Notes under the pieces: generated by a model
Databases searched by the model: none
What the model saw: the letters and a program-made list of their open reading frames with translations, nothing else
What the model was told of the DNA's origin: nothing
Shown here: in pieces, positions 27,515 through 36,228 of the stretch
How positions within the stretch are numbered: the first letter of the stretch is position 1
How the letters are laid out: each line of letters starts with the position of its first letter
Assembly (NCBI RefSeq): GCF_002104455.1
Contig: NZ_NBOC01000005.1
Span: 124,001 to 188,000, forward strand
Direction of reading: 5' to 3'
Origin: Colwellia chukchiensis
GTDB lineage: Bacteria; Pseudomonadota; Gammaproteobacteria; Enterobacterales; Alteromonadaceae
Length of the DNA: 64,000 nucleotides
Program-made: the position numbers and the translations under genes

Positions 27515-28780
27515 ATGGAACAGAATATTTTTCAATTACAGTTTGCGATGGATACTTTCTATTTTTTAATTTGTGGCGCCCTAGTGATGTGGATGGCCGC
27601 TGGATTTTCCATGTTAGAAGCCGGCTTAGTTCGGGCGAAAAACACCACAGAGATATTAACCAAAAATGTCGCACTTTATGCGATTGCCTGCATGATGTAT
27701 TTATTTATAGGTTATGACATTATGTATGACGGTGGTGTCTTCCTTTCTGGCATTGAAACCTTGGCACCCGAACAAGTGTTAGCTGATTTTTCTGCGCGTG
27801 AAGGTGGCTTTAACGGCGCGGCAATATATTCAGCGGCTGCTGACTTCTTTTTTCAGGTGGTGTTTGTTGCAACAGCTATGTCAATCGTTTCGGGCGCGGT
27901 AGCAGAGCGTATGAAGTTGTGGGCGTTTTTAACCTTTGCTGTGCTATTAACCGGCATTATCTACCCGATGGAAGGCAGTTGGACGTGGGGTGGTGATGCG
28001 GTATTTGGCCTTTATACGCTATCAGAGTTAGGTTTTTCTGATTTTGCTGGCTCAGGTATTGTGCATATGGCAGGCGCTGCAGCGGCACTAGCCGGTGTGC
28101 TGTTATTAGGGCCACGGCAGGGTAAATATAGTGCAGATGGCAGAATTAATGCGATTCCTGGTTCCAACTTACCGCTAGCCACTTTAGGTACTTTTATCTT
28201 GTGGATGGGTTGGTTTGGTTTTAATGGTGGTTCAGTATTAAAGCTAGGTGACATTAGCAGCTCACATTCAGTTGCTATGGTATTTTTAAATACCAATGCC
28301 GCGGCTGCAGCGGGTGCGTTTTCTGCTTTGATTTTTGCAAAAATACGCTTTAAAAAAGCCGACTTAACTATGGTATTAAATGGCGCCTTAGCCGGCTTAG
28401 TGGTGATCACGGCTGAGCCGTCAACACCAACCCCCTTGCAAGCGACTCTGTTTGGTGCGCTCGCCGGCGTTGTTGTAGTGTTGTCCATTACCTATTTAGA
28501 TAAGCTTCGTATTGACGATCCTGTTGGTGCTATATCTGTGCACGGCGTGGTTGGGCTATTAGGCTTGTTATTAGTGCCATTGACGAACTCTAGTTCAACA
28601 TTGATCGGACAGCTCATTGGTGCCGGTACAATTTTTGTTTGGGTGTTTAGTAGCAGCTTCTTGGTGTGGTTTGCGTTGAAAAAACTGGTGGGGATTCGTG
28701 TGAGCGCCGAAGAAGAGTACGAAGGCGTTGATAAATCTGATTGCGGAATGGAAGCCTACCCTGAATTTACCTTAGGCTGA
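27515..28780 (+). CDS. amtB: Ammonium transporter AmtB
   Basis: A 421-residue channel-like ammonium transporter with about 11 helices. The N-terminal signature is MWMAAGFSMLEAGLVRAKN. The conserved pore twin histidines are at His184 (GIVHMAGAAAALAG) and His343 (ISVHGVVGLLGLL). The start is the ATG at 27515 with AGGAG seven bases upstream; longer in-frame extensions overlap glnK and are rejected. There is no signal peptide-like extension, as in several marine Amt proteins. It is co-transcribed with glnK, which regulates it. Confidence 0.96.
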   Translation: MEQNIFQLQFAMDTFYFLICGALVMWMAAGFSMLEAGLVRAKNTTEILTKNVALYAIACMMYLFIGYDIMYDGGVFLSGIETLAPEQVLADFSAREGGFNGAAIYSAAADFFFQVVFVATAMSIVSGAVAERMKLWAFLTFAVLLTGIIYPMEGSWTWGGDAVFGLYTLSELGFSDFAGSGIVHMAGAAAALAGVLLLGPRQGKYSADGRINAIPGSNLPLATLGTFILWMGWFGFNGGSVLKLGDISSSHSVAMVFLNTNAAAAAGAFSALIFAKIRFKKADLTMVLNGALAGLVVITAEPSTPTPLQATLFGALAGVVVVLSITYLDKLRIDDPVGAISVHGVVGLLGLLLVPLTNSSSTLIGQLIGAGTIFVWVFSSSFLVWFALKKLVGIRVSAEEEYEGVDKSDCGMEAYPEFTLG

Positions 28781-28796
28781 TCAGTTGCCGTAGATG

Positions 28797-28830
28797 CGCA
28801 CCTAGTCGCTTATAGAATTAGCTAGGTGCG
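28797..28830 (+). terminator. Stable hairpin downstream of amtB
   Basis: A 9-bp perfect stem CGCACCTAG / CTAGGTGCG with a 16-base AT-rich loop, 16 bases after the amtB stop. No T-tract follows, so it may stabilise the 3' end or assist factor-dependent termination rather than act as a classical terminator. Confidence 0.45.
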
Positions 28831-28960
28831 TAGTGCGTGGCAATGGCGTGGCCGAGCGGTCACGAAAGTCGCAAAAAATATTTGTCAAAGTTTTACTGAT
28901 ATTCGCGATAAAATGTGTAAAATTAGGCTATTAGTCAATAGCTTTAAAGTGGGTTGTTAC

Positions 28961-29884
28961 ATGGCAAGAGAACAGTTTGGCGTATGCGCGGAGCCTAGTC
29001 TGCACGGATATTTTTTATTTTTTAACGCCCTAGACGATAATACGTTATTTTTACGCAAAGCCCTTTCTCGAGTTCCGGCGTTGTTTGATAAATACGCAGA
29101 ACGTTTTTCTGAGGCAAACTTAGCCGGTGTTGTAGCAATTGGCGCAAACTTTTGGGATGAAATTTATCCGCAAGCGCGTCCCAAACATTTACGACAGTTT
29201 CCAGAAATGGCGGTAGAAGACCGTATCGCCCCGTCCAATAGTTATGATCTTTATATTGAAATTCGCAGCGACCGCGCAGATGTTAATCACATAGTGGCCA
29301 CTAAAGTCTGCCAACTCTTGGCGGATAGCGTGGAGTTAGTTGAGCAAGTAAGAGCATTTCGTTTTCTTGACGGGCGAGACCTAACCGGTTTTGTTGATGG
29401 TACAGAAAACCCACAAGGGCATAATCGCCGCCGTGTTGCTCTAGTTAACGAACAGCAAGATCCTGAATTTTCCGCGGGCAGTTACTTACATATTCAGCGT
29501 TATCGCCACAACCTTAACTTGTGGAATTCTATGGAAGTTAAAGATCAAGAGGATATTTTTGCTCGCACCAAAGTTAATAATGAGGAATATTCTGAAGAAA
29601 ATAAAGCCGCGACAGCACATATTAAGCGTGTCAACCTAAAAGACAGTGAAGGTAAGAGTATTGAGATCCTCAGACAGAGCATGCCCTACGGCGATATGAA
29701 AGTTCAAGGCTTACTTTTTGTTGCCTATTGTCACTCTCCTGAGCCGTTCGAGCTTATGCTTGAAAGTATGATTGCCGGTGATGCCCATGGGCACAGCGAT
29801 CACTTGCTAAAATTCACACAAGCAGAAACTGGCGCGGCATTTTTTGCGCCAAGCTTAAATGTGTTGGCGCAGATGGGCGAATAA
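28961..29884 (+). CDS. Dyp-type heme peroxidase (YfeX-like)
   Basis: A 307-residue dye-decolourising peroxidase. The family motif GxxDG is GFVDG at residues 143-147, with the catalytic Asp146. The proximal heme ligand is His220 in ATAHIKRVNL and the distal Arg238 is in ILRQSMPYG. The layout matches the cytoplasmic YfeX/P-class type; there is no Tat signal. The physiological substrate is unknown. I chose ATG 28961 since MAREQFGVCAEPSLHG begins where family members begin; the upstream open frame is fortuitous. It is convergent with argR, 19 bases apart. Confidence 0.92.
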   Translation: MAREQFGVCAEPSLHGYFLFFNALDDNTLFLRKALSRVPALFDKYAERFSEANLAGVVAIGANFWDEIYPQARPKHLRQFPEMAVEDRIAPSNSYDLYIEIRSDRADVNHIVATKVCQLLADSVELVEQVRAFRFLDGRDLTGFVDGTENPQGHNRRRVALVNEQQDPEFSAGSYLHIQRYRHNLNLWNSMEVKDQEDIFARTKVNNEEYSEENKAATAHIKRVNLKDSEGKSIEILRQSMPYGDMKVQGLLFVAYCHSPEPFELMLESMIAGDAHGHSDHLLKFTQAETGAAFFAPSLNVLAQMGE

Positions 29885-29903
29885 TGTTGTTAGCTTGTGC
29901 TCT

Positions 29904-30377
29904 TTAGCTTAAATTTTTCAAAAACAGCGCTTCAAGTTTTGCTATTGTAAACTTGATATTTTGTACGTCAGTTGGCGCGATAAAAATAGTATCGTCGCCA
30001 GCGATAGTCCCTAAAACGCCATCACTTTTGCTTAAGCTGTCAAGTAAGCGTGCAATTAACTGCGCCGCGCCAGGGCTAGTTCGCACGATCACCATGACAT
30101 CGTTATGTTCGATATCTAAAACCAGCTGCTTTAGTGGGCTTTTCGCCGTAGGTACACCTAATTCTGCGGGCAAACAATACACCATTTCTTGACGCGCATT
30201 TCGGGTACGAACAGCACCAAACTTGCTTAACATGCGTGATACTTTGGATTGACTAATATTGTCAAAACCTTGCGCTTTCAATGCGTCTGCAATATCGCCT
30301 TGCGAGCTAAATTGCTCTTGTTTTAATAACGCTTTAAATGCCTGTACTAAGGCTGCTTGTTTTTGTTGTCCACTCAT
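29904..30377 (-). CDS. argR: Arginine repressor ArgR
   Basis: A 157-residue hexameric regulator of arginine metabolism. The N-terminal winged helix ([38 protein letters not shown]) and the C-terminal arginine-binding domain (about residues 80-150) with [16 protein letters not shown] and [11 protein letters not shown] are intact; [10 protein letters not shown] carries the aspartates that contact arginine. It is divergent from mdh, a conserved gammaproteobacterial pair. Confidence 0.96.
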   Translation of the reverse strand: MSGQQKQAALVQAFKALLKQEQFSSQGDIADALKAQGFDNISQSKVSRMLSKFGAVRTRNARQEMVYCLPAELGVPTAKSPLKQLVLDIEHNDVMVIVRTSPGAAQLIARLLDSLSKSDGVLGTIAGDDTIFIAPTDVQNIKFTIAKLEALFLKNLS

Positions 30378-30673
30378 AAAGGTTCGCTATCTCGTTAATA
30401 TTTCACGTGCGCAGGTTGTTAAATAGCCAAGGCAATTACTCACCTAGTATCGATACACTACTATCTCATACCTAAGTATTATTTCATAAATTGCATTATA
30501 CGTTATCCTTATATGCCATTACAGGTGATTAATCATAAGTTGCGATATCGAACACTGATTTAGTGGATTAATTCAGCGTCAGAATCGCTATATTTATTGT
30601 TTTTTGGCTGCTTATACTATATCTTTTGAACAACAAATAATTACGTATTTACTCAAATTTTCGGAGACATGAA
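30378..30673. promoter_or_regulatory. argR-mdh divergent promoter region
   Basis: About 300 AT-rich bases separating the divergent argR and mdh starts. A -10-like TATACT is at 30613-30618 on the mdh side. I looked for ARG boxes (TGAAT-N4-ATTCA) and found only poor matches, so autoregulation by ArgR is not supported from sequence alone. Confidence 0.4.
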
Positions 30674-31609
30674 ATGAAAGTTGCTGTGCTAGGCGCTGCT
30701 GGTGGTATCGGCCAAGCGTTATCTTTACTCTTAAAAACTCAATTACCTGCGGGCTCTGAGTTATCTTTATATGACGTTGCCCCTGTAGTACCGGGCGTTG
30801 CGGTTGATTTATCTCATATCCCAACGGCAGTTAATGTTAAAGGCTTTGGTGCCGACGACTTAGCCGCAGCACTTTCGGGTGCCGACATTGTTATTATCCC
30901 AGCTGGTATGCCACGCAAGCCAGGCATGGACCGTGCAGATTTATTTGCCGTTAATGCTGGCATTATTAAAACCTTAGCCGAAGGCATAGTAGCGAATTGC
31001 CCTAAAGCGTTAGTGGGCATTATTACTAACCCAGTTAACGGCACTGTACCTATTGTCGCTGAAGTGTTTAAAAAAGCGGGTACCTATGATAAAAATCGTG
31101 TATTTGGTGTAACTACGCTTGATGTGATCCGCTCTGAAGCTTTTATTGCTGAATTAAAAGGCGTTGATGTTAATAGCGTAAAAGTGCCAGTCATTGGTGG
31201 TCATTCAGGTACGACAATTTTACCGTTACTTTCACAAGTTGAAGGCGTGACTTTCTCGGAAGAAGAAGTTGCTGCTTTAACGCCGCGTATTCAAAATGCC
31301 GGTACAGAAGTGGTTAACGCCAAAGCTGGCGGCGGCTCGGCGACCTTATCAATGGGTGCAGCAGCAGCGCGTTTTTGTTTATCGTTAGTGAAAGGTTTGC
31401 AAGGTGAAGATGTTGTTGACTATGCCTACGTTGATGTAGAAAACGGTGATGCGCCATATTTTGCTCATCCGGTACGTCTTGGCGTGAACGGTATAGCCGA
31501 AGTATTACCTTACGGTGAGTTAAGTGCTTTTGAAGAAAAAGCAAAAAATGACATGCTAGCCACTTTAAATGCTGACATTCAGGAAGGTGTAGACTTTATT
31601 AACGGTTAG
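30674..31609 (+). CDS. mdh: Malate dehydrogenase (NAD-dependent)
   Basis: A 311-residue TCA-cycle enzyme interconverting malate and oxaloacetate, close in length and sequence to E. coli Mdh. It has the NAD-binding [17 protein letters not shown], the substrate-binding arginines in [12 protein letters not shown], the [11 protein letters not shown] segment, GVTTLDVIR and the catalytic His in [17 protein letters not shown] precedes the ATG. It is monocistronic, with a terminator directly downstream. Confidence 0.98.
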   Translation: MKVAVLGAAGGIGQALSLLLKTQLPAGSELSLYDVAPVVPGVAVDLSHIPTAVNVKGFGADDLAAALSGADIVIIPAGMPRKPGMDRADLFAVNAGIIKTLAEGIVANCPKALVGIITNPVNGTVPIVAEVFKKAGTYDKNRVFGVTTLDVIRSEAFIAELKGVDVNSVKVPVIGGHSGTTILPLLSQVEGVTFSEEEVAALTPRIQNAGTEVVNAKAGGGSATLSMGAAAARFCLSLVKGLQGEDVVDYAYVDVENGDAPYFAHPVRLGVNGIAEVLPYGELSAFEEKAKNDMLATLNADIQEGVDFING

Positions 31610-31643
31610 TCGCTAGTCGTTTTTAATCTTTGCTTTTTCATGA

Positions 31644-31678
31644 AAGCCGCGATATGAAAATATTCGCGGTTTTTTTTG
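31644..31678 (+). terminator. Intrinsic terminator after mdh
   Basis: CCGCG-ATAT and ATATT-CGCGG pair around a GAAA tetraloop with one bulged base, flanked by A-rich DNA and followed by eight T. Confidence 0.88.
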
Positions 31679-31780
31679 TGATAATTGTCGTGCTAGCAAA
31701 GGCATTCCAGAATGTTTAAATGAGTTAATAAAAACTATAGTATATTGTATGCAAATTATTAATGACTAACAGGAACTGTC

Positions 31781-32713
31781 GTGACCATTTCTTCATTATA
31801 CCGCCATAAAAAGCAACAACTACTTAAAGCAAGTACCGCATTTGTTGCGCTAGCTGCATTTAGCCATAGTGCATTTGCGCATCAAACACAACTGGCCGCT
31901 GTTGATAAAGTATTAGCGCAAGTTACTGACTGTAATGCCACAATCGTTATTCGTTCACAAGCCTTAACCGCACAACAACTCGCCAAAGCCTGTCAAACAT
32001 TAATCGCTCAAGAAGATAACTTTCATCAGGTATTTGCGACTCGAGCAAAGCCGGTTGCAGATGATCATAACCTAAAAATGCGTGCGAATGTTTATGCAAG
32101 TCGCGATGACTTTGTTAAGTATGCTGGTGCGCATTTTAATATGCCAACAGATAATGGCGGCATGTATCTTGAGGGCTACCCCGATCGTCCAGGCAACCAA
32201 GCGGAGTTTGTCGCTTATCAGCGTGACGGTAAAATTTGGAATTTAGCCCATGAATATATTCATTATCTCGATGGCCGTTTTAATAAATATGGCGACTATT
32301 GTAATGGCTTACATGATGATCATGCTGGTCCTGAATTTTGCCCTAGCCCCAACTTACCTTATCCGCATATTGTTTGGTGGGCGGAAGGTTTAGCCGAGTA
32401 TCTTGCCTGGGGGAAAAGCAACCCTAAAGCTGTGGCATTGGCTGCCACGCAAAACTTTAGCTTAAGTGAGTTATTTAATACCAGCAGTAATGAAAATACG
32501 GGTGCCGATCGCGTCTATCGTTGGGGATATTTAGCGGTACGCTATATGATGGAAAACCATCGCGGACAAATTGACGCCATGCTTGAGCGAACGCGCAGTG
32601 GTGACTGGTTGGGTTATCAGCGCCTGGTAAAATCTTGGGGGCAGCAATTTGATGCAGACTTTAATCAATGGTTAATGACCTTAAACGCGCCAAAAAATAG
32701 CACTGCCTCTTAA
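31781..32713 (+). CDS. Minimal M9-type collagenase-like metalloprotease, secreted
   Basis: A 310-residue exported protein with a signal peptide (about residues 1-33, cleavage after AFA). It carries the gluzincin motif HEYIH (His157, Glu158, His161) in AHEYIHYLDGRFNKYG and the third ligand Glu202 in WWAEGLAEYLAW, the arrangement of M9 bacterial collagenases. Vibrio and Clostridium collagenases are two to three times longer; the N-terminal activator domain and C-terminal PKD/PPC collagen-binding domains are absent. It is therefore a peptidase-domain-only version; true collagen activity is uncertain. GTG start with AGGAA five bases upstream. There is no sign of truncation by frameshift. Confidence 0.82.
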   Translation: MTISSLYRHKKQQLLKASTAFVALAAFSHSAFAHQTQLAAVDKVLAQVTDCNATIVIRSQALTAQQLAKACQTLIAQEDNFHQVFATRAKPVADDHNLKMRANVYASRDDFVKYAGAHFNMPTDNGGMYLEGYPDRPGNQAEFVAYQRDGKIWNLAHEYIHYLDGRFNKYGDYCNGLHDDHAGPEFCPSPNLPYPHIVWWAEGLAEYLAWGKSNPKAVALAATQNFSLSELFNTSSNENTGADRVYRWGYLAVRYMMENHRGQIDAMLERTRSGDWLGYQRLVKSWGQQFDADFNQWLMTLNAPKNSTAS

Positions 32714-32774
32714 TGGATTGTTTGGCGAAAGGATAGCTAAAACGCTGGCTATAAATAGCAATTATGATTCGAAG

Positions 32775-32801
32775 GCGGTAAACTAGGCTTATGTTTACCG
32801 C
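32775..32801 (+). terminator. Hairpin between the M9-like protease and the YcxB-like gene
   Basis: A 9-bp perfect stem GCGGTAAAC / GTTTACCGC with a nine-base loop and only a short TTT after it. It could end the protease transcript. It also lies 12 bases before the next start codon, where it would compete with ribosome binding if transcribed. Confidence 0.5.
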
Positions 32802-32813
32802 TTTGCATGCGCT

Positions 32814-33293
32814 ATGAATCAGCCTTTTAACTATCAAACAAGCTTTATTCTTGATAAATCCCACTTTATTGAATGTTATGAAGAGTCGGTGCCCGTTTTG
32901 CCTTGGCAACGCCGCTATGCTAAAGGCGCAATTTTGCTATTACTTGGTGCACTATTGGTGTTATTCACCGAGTTAAACCCTTATGCTGCTTGGTTTATTT
33001 TTTCATTGGGTGTGCTTGAGCTAGTGAGTAGTTACTATCAAAAGCCATGGTGGGTTGCACGGCAAATGTTAAGCAAGGTTGCGAAAGCAGAAGTTAAGCT
33101 GAGCATCAATCAAGACGGGTTGCATATTCACTCATTTTATCATGATCATCAGATGCGTTTTGCCGATATTGAGCGAATTGACGCCACCAAACGAGGTTGG
33201 CTAATTTATCATAATTCCGTTAAACATTATGTTGCTAATCGCTGCCTGTCAGCACAAGCGCAAGCATTTTTACAATCTCAGGCCAATGGCTAA
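32814..33293 (+). CDS. YcxB-like membrane protein
   Basis: A 159-residue protein with two adjacent hydrophobic helices (about residues 40-80: GAILLLLGALLVLF, AAWFIFSLGVLELV) followed by a cytoplasmic beta-rich domain (LSINQDGLHIHSFYHDHQMRFADIERIDATKRGWLIYHN). This is the layout of the YcxB family, whose C-terminal domain resembles a PH-like fold. The function is unknown. There is no good Shine-Dalgarno, and a hairpin precedes the ATG closely. Confidence 0.7.
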   Translation: MNQPFNYQTSFILDKSHFIECYEESVPVLPWQRRYAKGAILLLLGALLVLFTELNPYAAWFIFSLGVLELVSSYYQKPWWVARQMLSKVAKAEVKLSINQDGLHIHSFYHDHQMRFADIERIDATKRGWLIYHNSVKHYVANRCLSAQAQAFLQSQANG

Positions 33294-33454
33294 ACTGTCT
33301 TATCAAGCTAGCTCTGAGCCTTATAATGTCTCTGCAATAGCCGCTACTGTTGCTAGCATTACGACCCTAGAGCGGCAGTTGTAATACCACTAAGTGCCTG
33401 ATGATGCAGCTTTAGCGAAGCAGGCATAAAAACTAAAGCTAGATCAAAGTTAAA

Positions 33455-33469
33455 TGAGAATAATTCTCA
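33455..33469. promoter_or_regulatory. Fur-box-like palindrome upstream of the iron ABC operon
   Basis: TGAGAATAATTCTCA is a perfect 6-3-6 palindrome matching the core of ferric uptake regulator sites (alternating GAGAAT/ATTCTC arms). It ends seven bases before a consensus TTGACA -35 (33476-33481), with a weak -10 (TAGTCT) 17 bases further on, so Fur binding would occlude RNA polymerase. The downstream operon imports ferric iron. Confidence 0.75.
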
Positions 33470-33561
33470 AAAGCCTTGACAGCCAGCGGTATCTTCATTA
33501 GTCTGGCGGAAAATTTTCTAATCTATCTCTAATCTAAATACTGATTATTTAGGCGGTCTTC

Positions 33562-34575
33562 ATGTTTAATAGAATTGGCTTTTATACCTTACTTTTACTG
33601 GCTCTTTTTGCCACCAGTATGAATGTTGCAGCGACTGAGGAAGTTAATGTTTACTCTTATCGTCAACCGTTTTTAGTTCAGCCCTTGTTTGATAAATTTA
33701 CAGAACAAACCGGCATTAAAGTTCAGGTTGTCTTTGCTAAAAAAGGCATGGCGGAACGCTTGGCCCGCGAAGGCGAATATAGCCCTGCTGATATTTTATT
33801 AACCACAGATATTAGTCGATTAATTGAGTTACACGATATGGGGCTTTTACAACCGGCTAGTTCACCTGAATTAAGTGAAGCCATTCCTGCACAATTTAAA
33901 GCTTCAGACAATACTTGGTATGGCTTAACCACCCGCGTACGAAATATTTATTCCGCTAAGCGCTTAGGCAAAATTGATTTTAATTATGAAGATTTAGCAG
34001 ATGAAAAATGGCGCGGTAAAGTGTGTACGCGCAGTGGTAAGCATCCGTATAATGTTGCACTGGTTGCCGCTATGATTGCAGAGCATGGTGAAGCGAAAAC
34101 ATTAACTTGGTTACAGCAATTAAAAGCAAATCTAGCGCGTAAGCCCCAAGGTAGTGATCGCGCGCAAGTGCAAGCGATTCATCAGCAACTATGTGATGTC
34201 TCTTTAGGTAATAGTTATTACTTTGGTAATATGCTCAAAGATGCCAAGCAAAAAGTGTGGGCTGATGCGGTTTATATCAATTTTCCTAACCAAAATAACC
34301 GCGGCGCACATGTCAATATTTCAGGCATGGCGATGGCAAAATACGCCCCCAATAAAGCCAATGCCTTAGCCTTGATGAACTTTTTAGTGTCTGAGCCAGC
34401 CCAGCATATGTATGCAGAAACCAATATGGAATACCCTGTGCGTCCCGGTGTTCAACCGTCAAAGCTTGTTGCCTCTTGGGGCGAGTTTAAAGCCGATGAC
34501 TTACCTTTGGAAGCGTTAGCTGCCCATCGTAAATCGGCATTAAAGCTGCTTGATAAAGCAAAGTTTGATCTCTAA
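33562..34575 (+). CDS. Ferric iron ABC transporter, periplasmic binding protein
   Basis: A 337-residue FbpA/FutA-type protein. A signal peptide (about residues 1-24, ending VAA) precedes VNVYSYRQPFLVQPLFDKF, the usual family opening. The Tyr219-Tyr220 pair in NSYYFGN would coordinate Fe3+, as in FbpA. The remaining sequence shows the two-lobe class of iron-binding proteins (GKVCTRSGKHPYNVALVAAM). It is first in a three-gene operon with a fused permease and an ATPase, 24 bases before the permease gene. Confidence 0.93.
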   Translation: MFNRIGFYTLLLLALFATSMNVAATEEVNVYSYRQPFLVQPLFDKFTEQTGIKVQVVFAKKGMAERLAREGEYSPADILLTTDISRLIELHDMGLLQPASSPELSEAIPAQFKASDNTWYGLTTRVRNIYSAKRLGKIDFNYEDLADEKWRGKVCTRSGKHPYNVALVAAMIAEHGEAKTLTWLQQLKANLARKPQGSDRAQVQAIHQQLCDVSLGNSYYFGNMLKDAKQKVWADAVYINFPNQNNRGAHVNISGMAMAKYAPNKANALALMNFLVSEPAQHMYAETNMEYPVRPGVQPSKLVASWGEFKADDLPLEALAAHRKSALKLLDKAKFDL

Positions 34576-34599
34576 ATATAGGCGTTAAGTATTGCACTT

Positions 34600-36228
34600 G
34601 TGAACAGCGGAAATAAAAGCACTAGCTGGAAAGTATTCAGCTGGTGCTGTGCTATTGTCTTACTGACACCAATAGTAGTTATGCTATTGGCTAGTCTTAA
34701 TGCCTCCAATGAGCTATTTAGCCATTTGTGGGCCACGGTATTGCCCGAATATATCACTAATACCTTGTTGCTGGCCCTACTAGTTGCGCTATTAACCTTA
34801 TGTTTTGGTGTTCCGGCAGCGGCTTTAGTCAGTCAAACTAATCTTGTCATGGCAAAACAATTACGCTGGCTATTAATGCTACCCTTGGCGATGCCGGCCT
34901 ATTTAGTTGCCTATTTATATACCGACTTATTTGATTATGCAGGTCCAGTGCAACGTTCATTGCGTGCATGGTTTGGCTGGCAATCACCTGATGATTATTA
35001 CTTTTTCGATATTAGAACGATTGGCGGCGCCGCGATCGTTATCGCCTTAGTCTTATTTCCCTACGTTTATATGTTAACGCGTACTGCTTTTGAGCAACAA
35101 GATCGTAATTTGTTGCGCGCAAGCCGATTACTGGGGTGTGATCAAAGACAAAGTTTTTATCAAATAGCCTTACCATTAGCACGACCAGCAATTGCGGTGT
35201 CGTTAACTTTAGTGGTCATGGAAACGTTAGCAGATTTTGCCACAGTGCAATATTTTGCCGTGAATACGTTAACAACAGCGGTATATGATACTTGGCTCGG
35301 TTATAGTGACCTTGCTGCAGCCAATGCTTTAGCCAGCGTATTGTTACTGTTTATTCTTTTTGTGGTGGTGGCAGAGCAAAGGGCGCGTGCCGGGCAACGG
35401 CATCAGTCAAGTCGGCCCAATAACCAGCAACAACGTAAACAGCTTTCTATCATGCAACAACTAACGGCTAGCCTGTTTTGTTGGTTTTTAGTGCTAGCAG
35501 GCTTTTTACTTCCCTTAGTATTATTACTGATTATGGTGGTAGATTACGCAGATTACTCACAATTTATTGCCTTGCTTAGTACCGGCAAGAACAGTATTGA
35601 AATTGCCTTTTATAGCGCGACGATAGCAACTATAATTGCCTTGTTTTTAGCGTTGTTTCAGCGCTTACACCAAAGTCGTAGTCGCAAAATACCACTGCAA
35701 ATAACAAGTTTTGGTTATGCTGTGCCAGGTACCGTATTGGCGATGGCAATGCTGGCGACATTTGGGCCCATTGATCACTTGATCAATGATCTGGCAAAAG
35801 CGTTAGACCTTAAAGCTCCAGGCTTACTGCTATCGGGTACCGTCTTTGCCATAGTGTTTGCGTTTGTGGTACGTTTTTCGGCGATTGCTAATGGCACTAT
35901 TAATGCGGGTATAGGGCAAATACCCAAGTCGCTTGATTTTGCGCCCGCCAGTTTAGGTGTGGCTATGGTGCCAGCAATATTTCGCGTGCATTTACCGCTG
36001 CTAAAGTCATCCATCTTGGTGGCTTGGCTGCTGGTGTTTGTCGAAGCCATGAAAGAGCTACCGGCAGTACTCTTATTGCGACCATTTAATTTTGAAACCT
36101 TAAGTACGCAAGTGTTTCAATTAATTTCTGACGAACGATTAGAGCAAGGTGCACTCGGTGCTGTGTTAATTGTTTTGTTTGGTTTGTTACCTATTATTTT
36201 GCTGAATCGCCAGAAGGACAGCCAGTGA
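34600..36228 (+). CDS. Ferric iron ABC transporter, fused permease
   Basis: A 542-residue inner-membrane protein containing two consecutive permease domains (about residues 50-260 and 330-535), as in FbpB/SfuB. The EAA-like coupling loops are RASRLLGCDQRQSFYQIALPLA in the first half and the segment DFAPASLGVAMVPAIFRVHLP in the second. GTG is the first possible start because an in-frame TAG lies at 34579. The stop overlaps the ATPase start by four bases (GTGA). Confidence 0.93.
   Translation: MNSGNKSTSWKVFSWCCAIVLLTPIVVMLLASLNASNELFSHLWATVLPEYITNTLLLALLVALLTLCFGVPAAALVSQTNLVMAKQLRWLLMLPLAMPAYLVAYLYTDLFDYAGPVQRSLRAWFGWQSPDDYYFFDIRTIGGAAIVIALVLFPYVYMLTRTAFEQQDRNLLRASRLLGCDQRQSFYQIALPLARPAIAVSLTLVVMETLADFATVQYFAVNTLTTAVYDTWLGYSDLAAANALASVLLLFILFVVVAEQRARAGQRHQSSRPNNQQQRKQLSIMQQLTASLFCWFLVLAGFLLPLVLLLIMVVDYADYSQFIALLSTGKNSIEIAFYSATIATIIALFLALFQRLHQSRSRKIPLQITSFGYAVPGTVLAMAMLATFGPIDHLINDLAKALDLKAPGLLLSGTVFAIVFAFVVRFSAIANGTINAGIGQIPKSLDFAPASLGVAMVPAIFRVHLPLLKSSILVAWLLVFVEAMKELPAVLLLRPFNFETLSTQVFQLISDERLEQGALGAVLIVLFGLLPIILLNRQKDSQ

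Noticed and set aside
28012-28488. 158-codon antisense frame inside amtB, and a similar one in ftsZ (53950-54402)
   Set aside because: Ala/Pro/Thr-rich mirror translations of conserved coding sequence.
28826-28960. N-terminal extension of the Dyp peroxidase
   Set aside because: Low-complexity translation without homology; family members begin at the ATG at 28961.
30378-30673. ARG boxes between argR and mdh
   Set aside because: The best candidates have wrong arm spacing or several mismatches to the TGAAT-N4-ATTCA pattern.
31781-32713. Collagenase pseudogene
   Set aside because: The signal peptide, zinc site, ribosome site and both ends look intact, so a compact functional protein is more likely.
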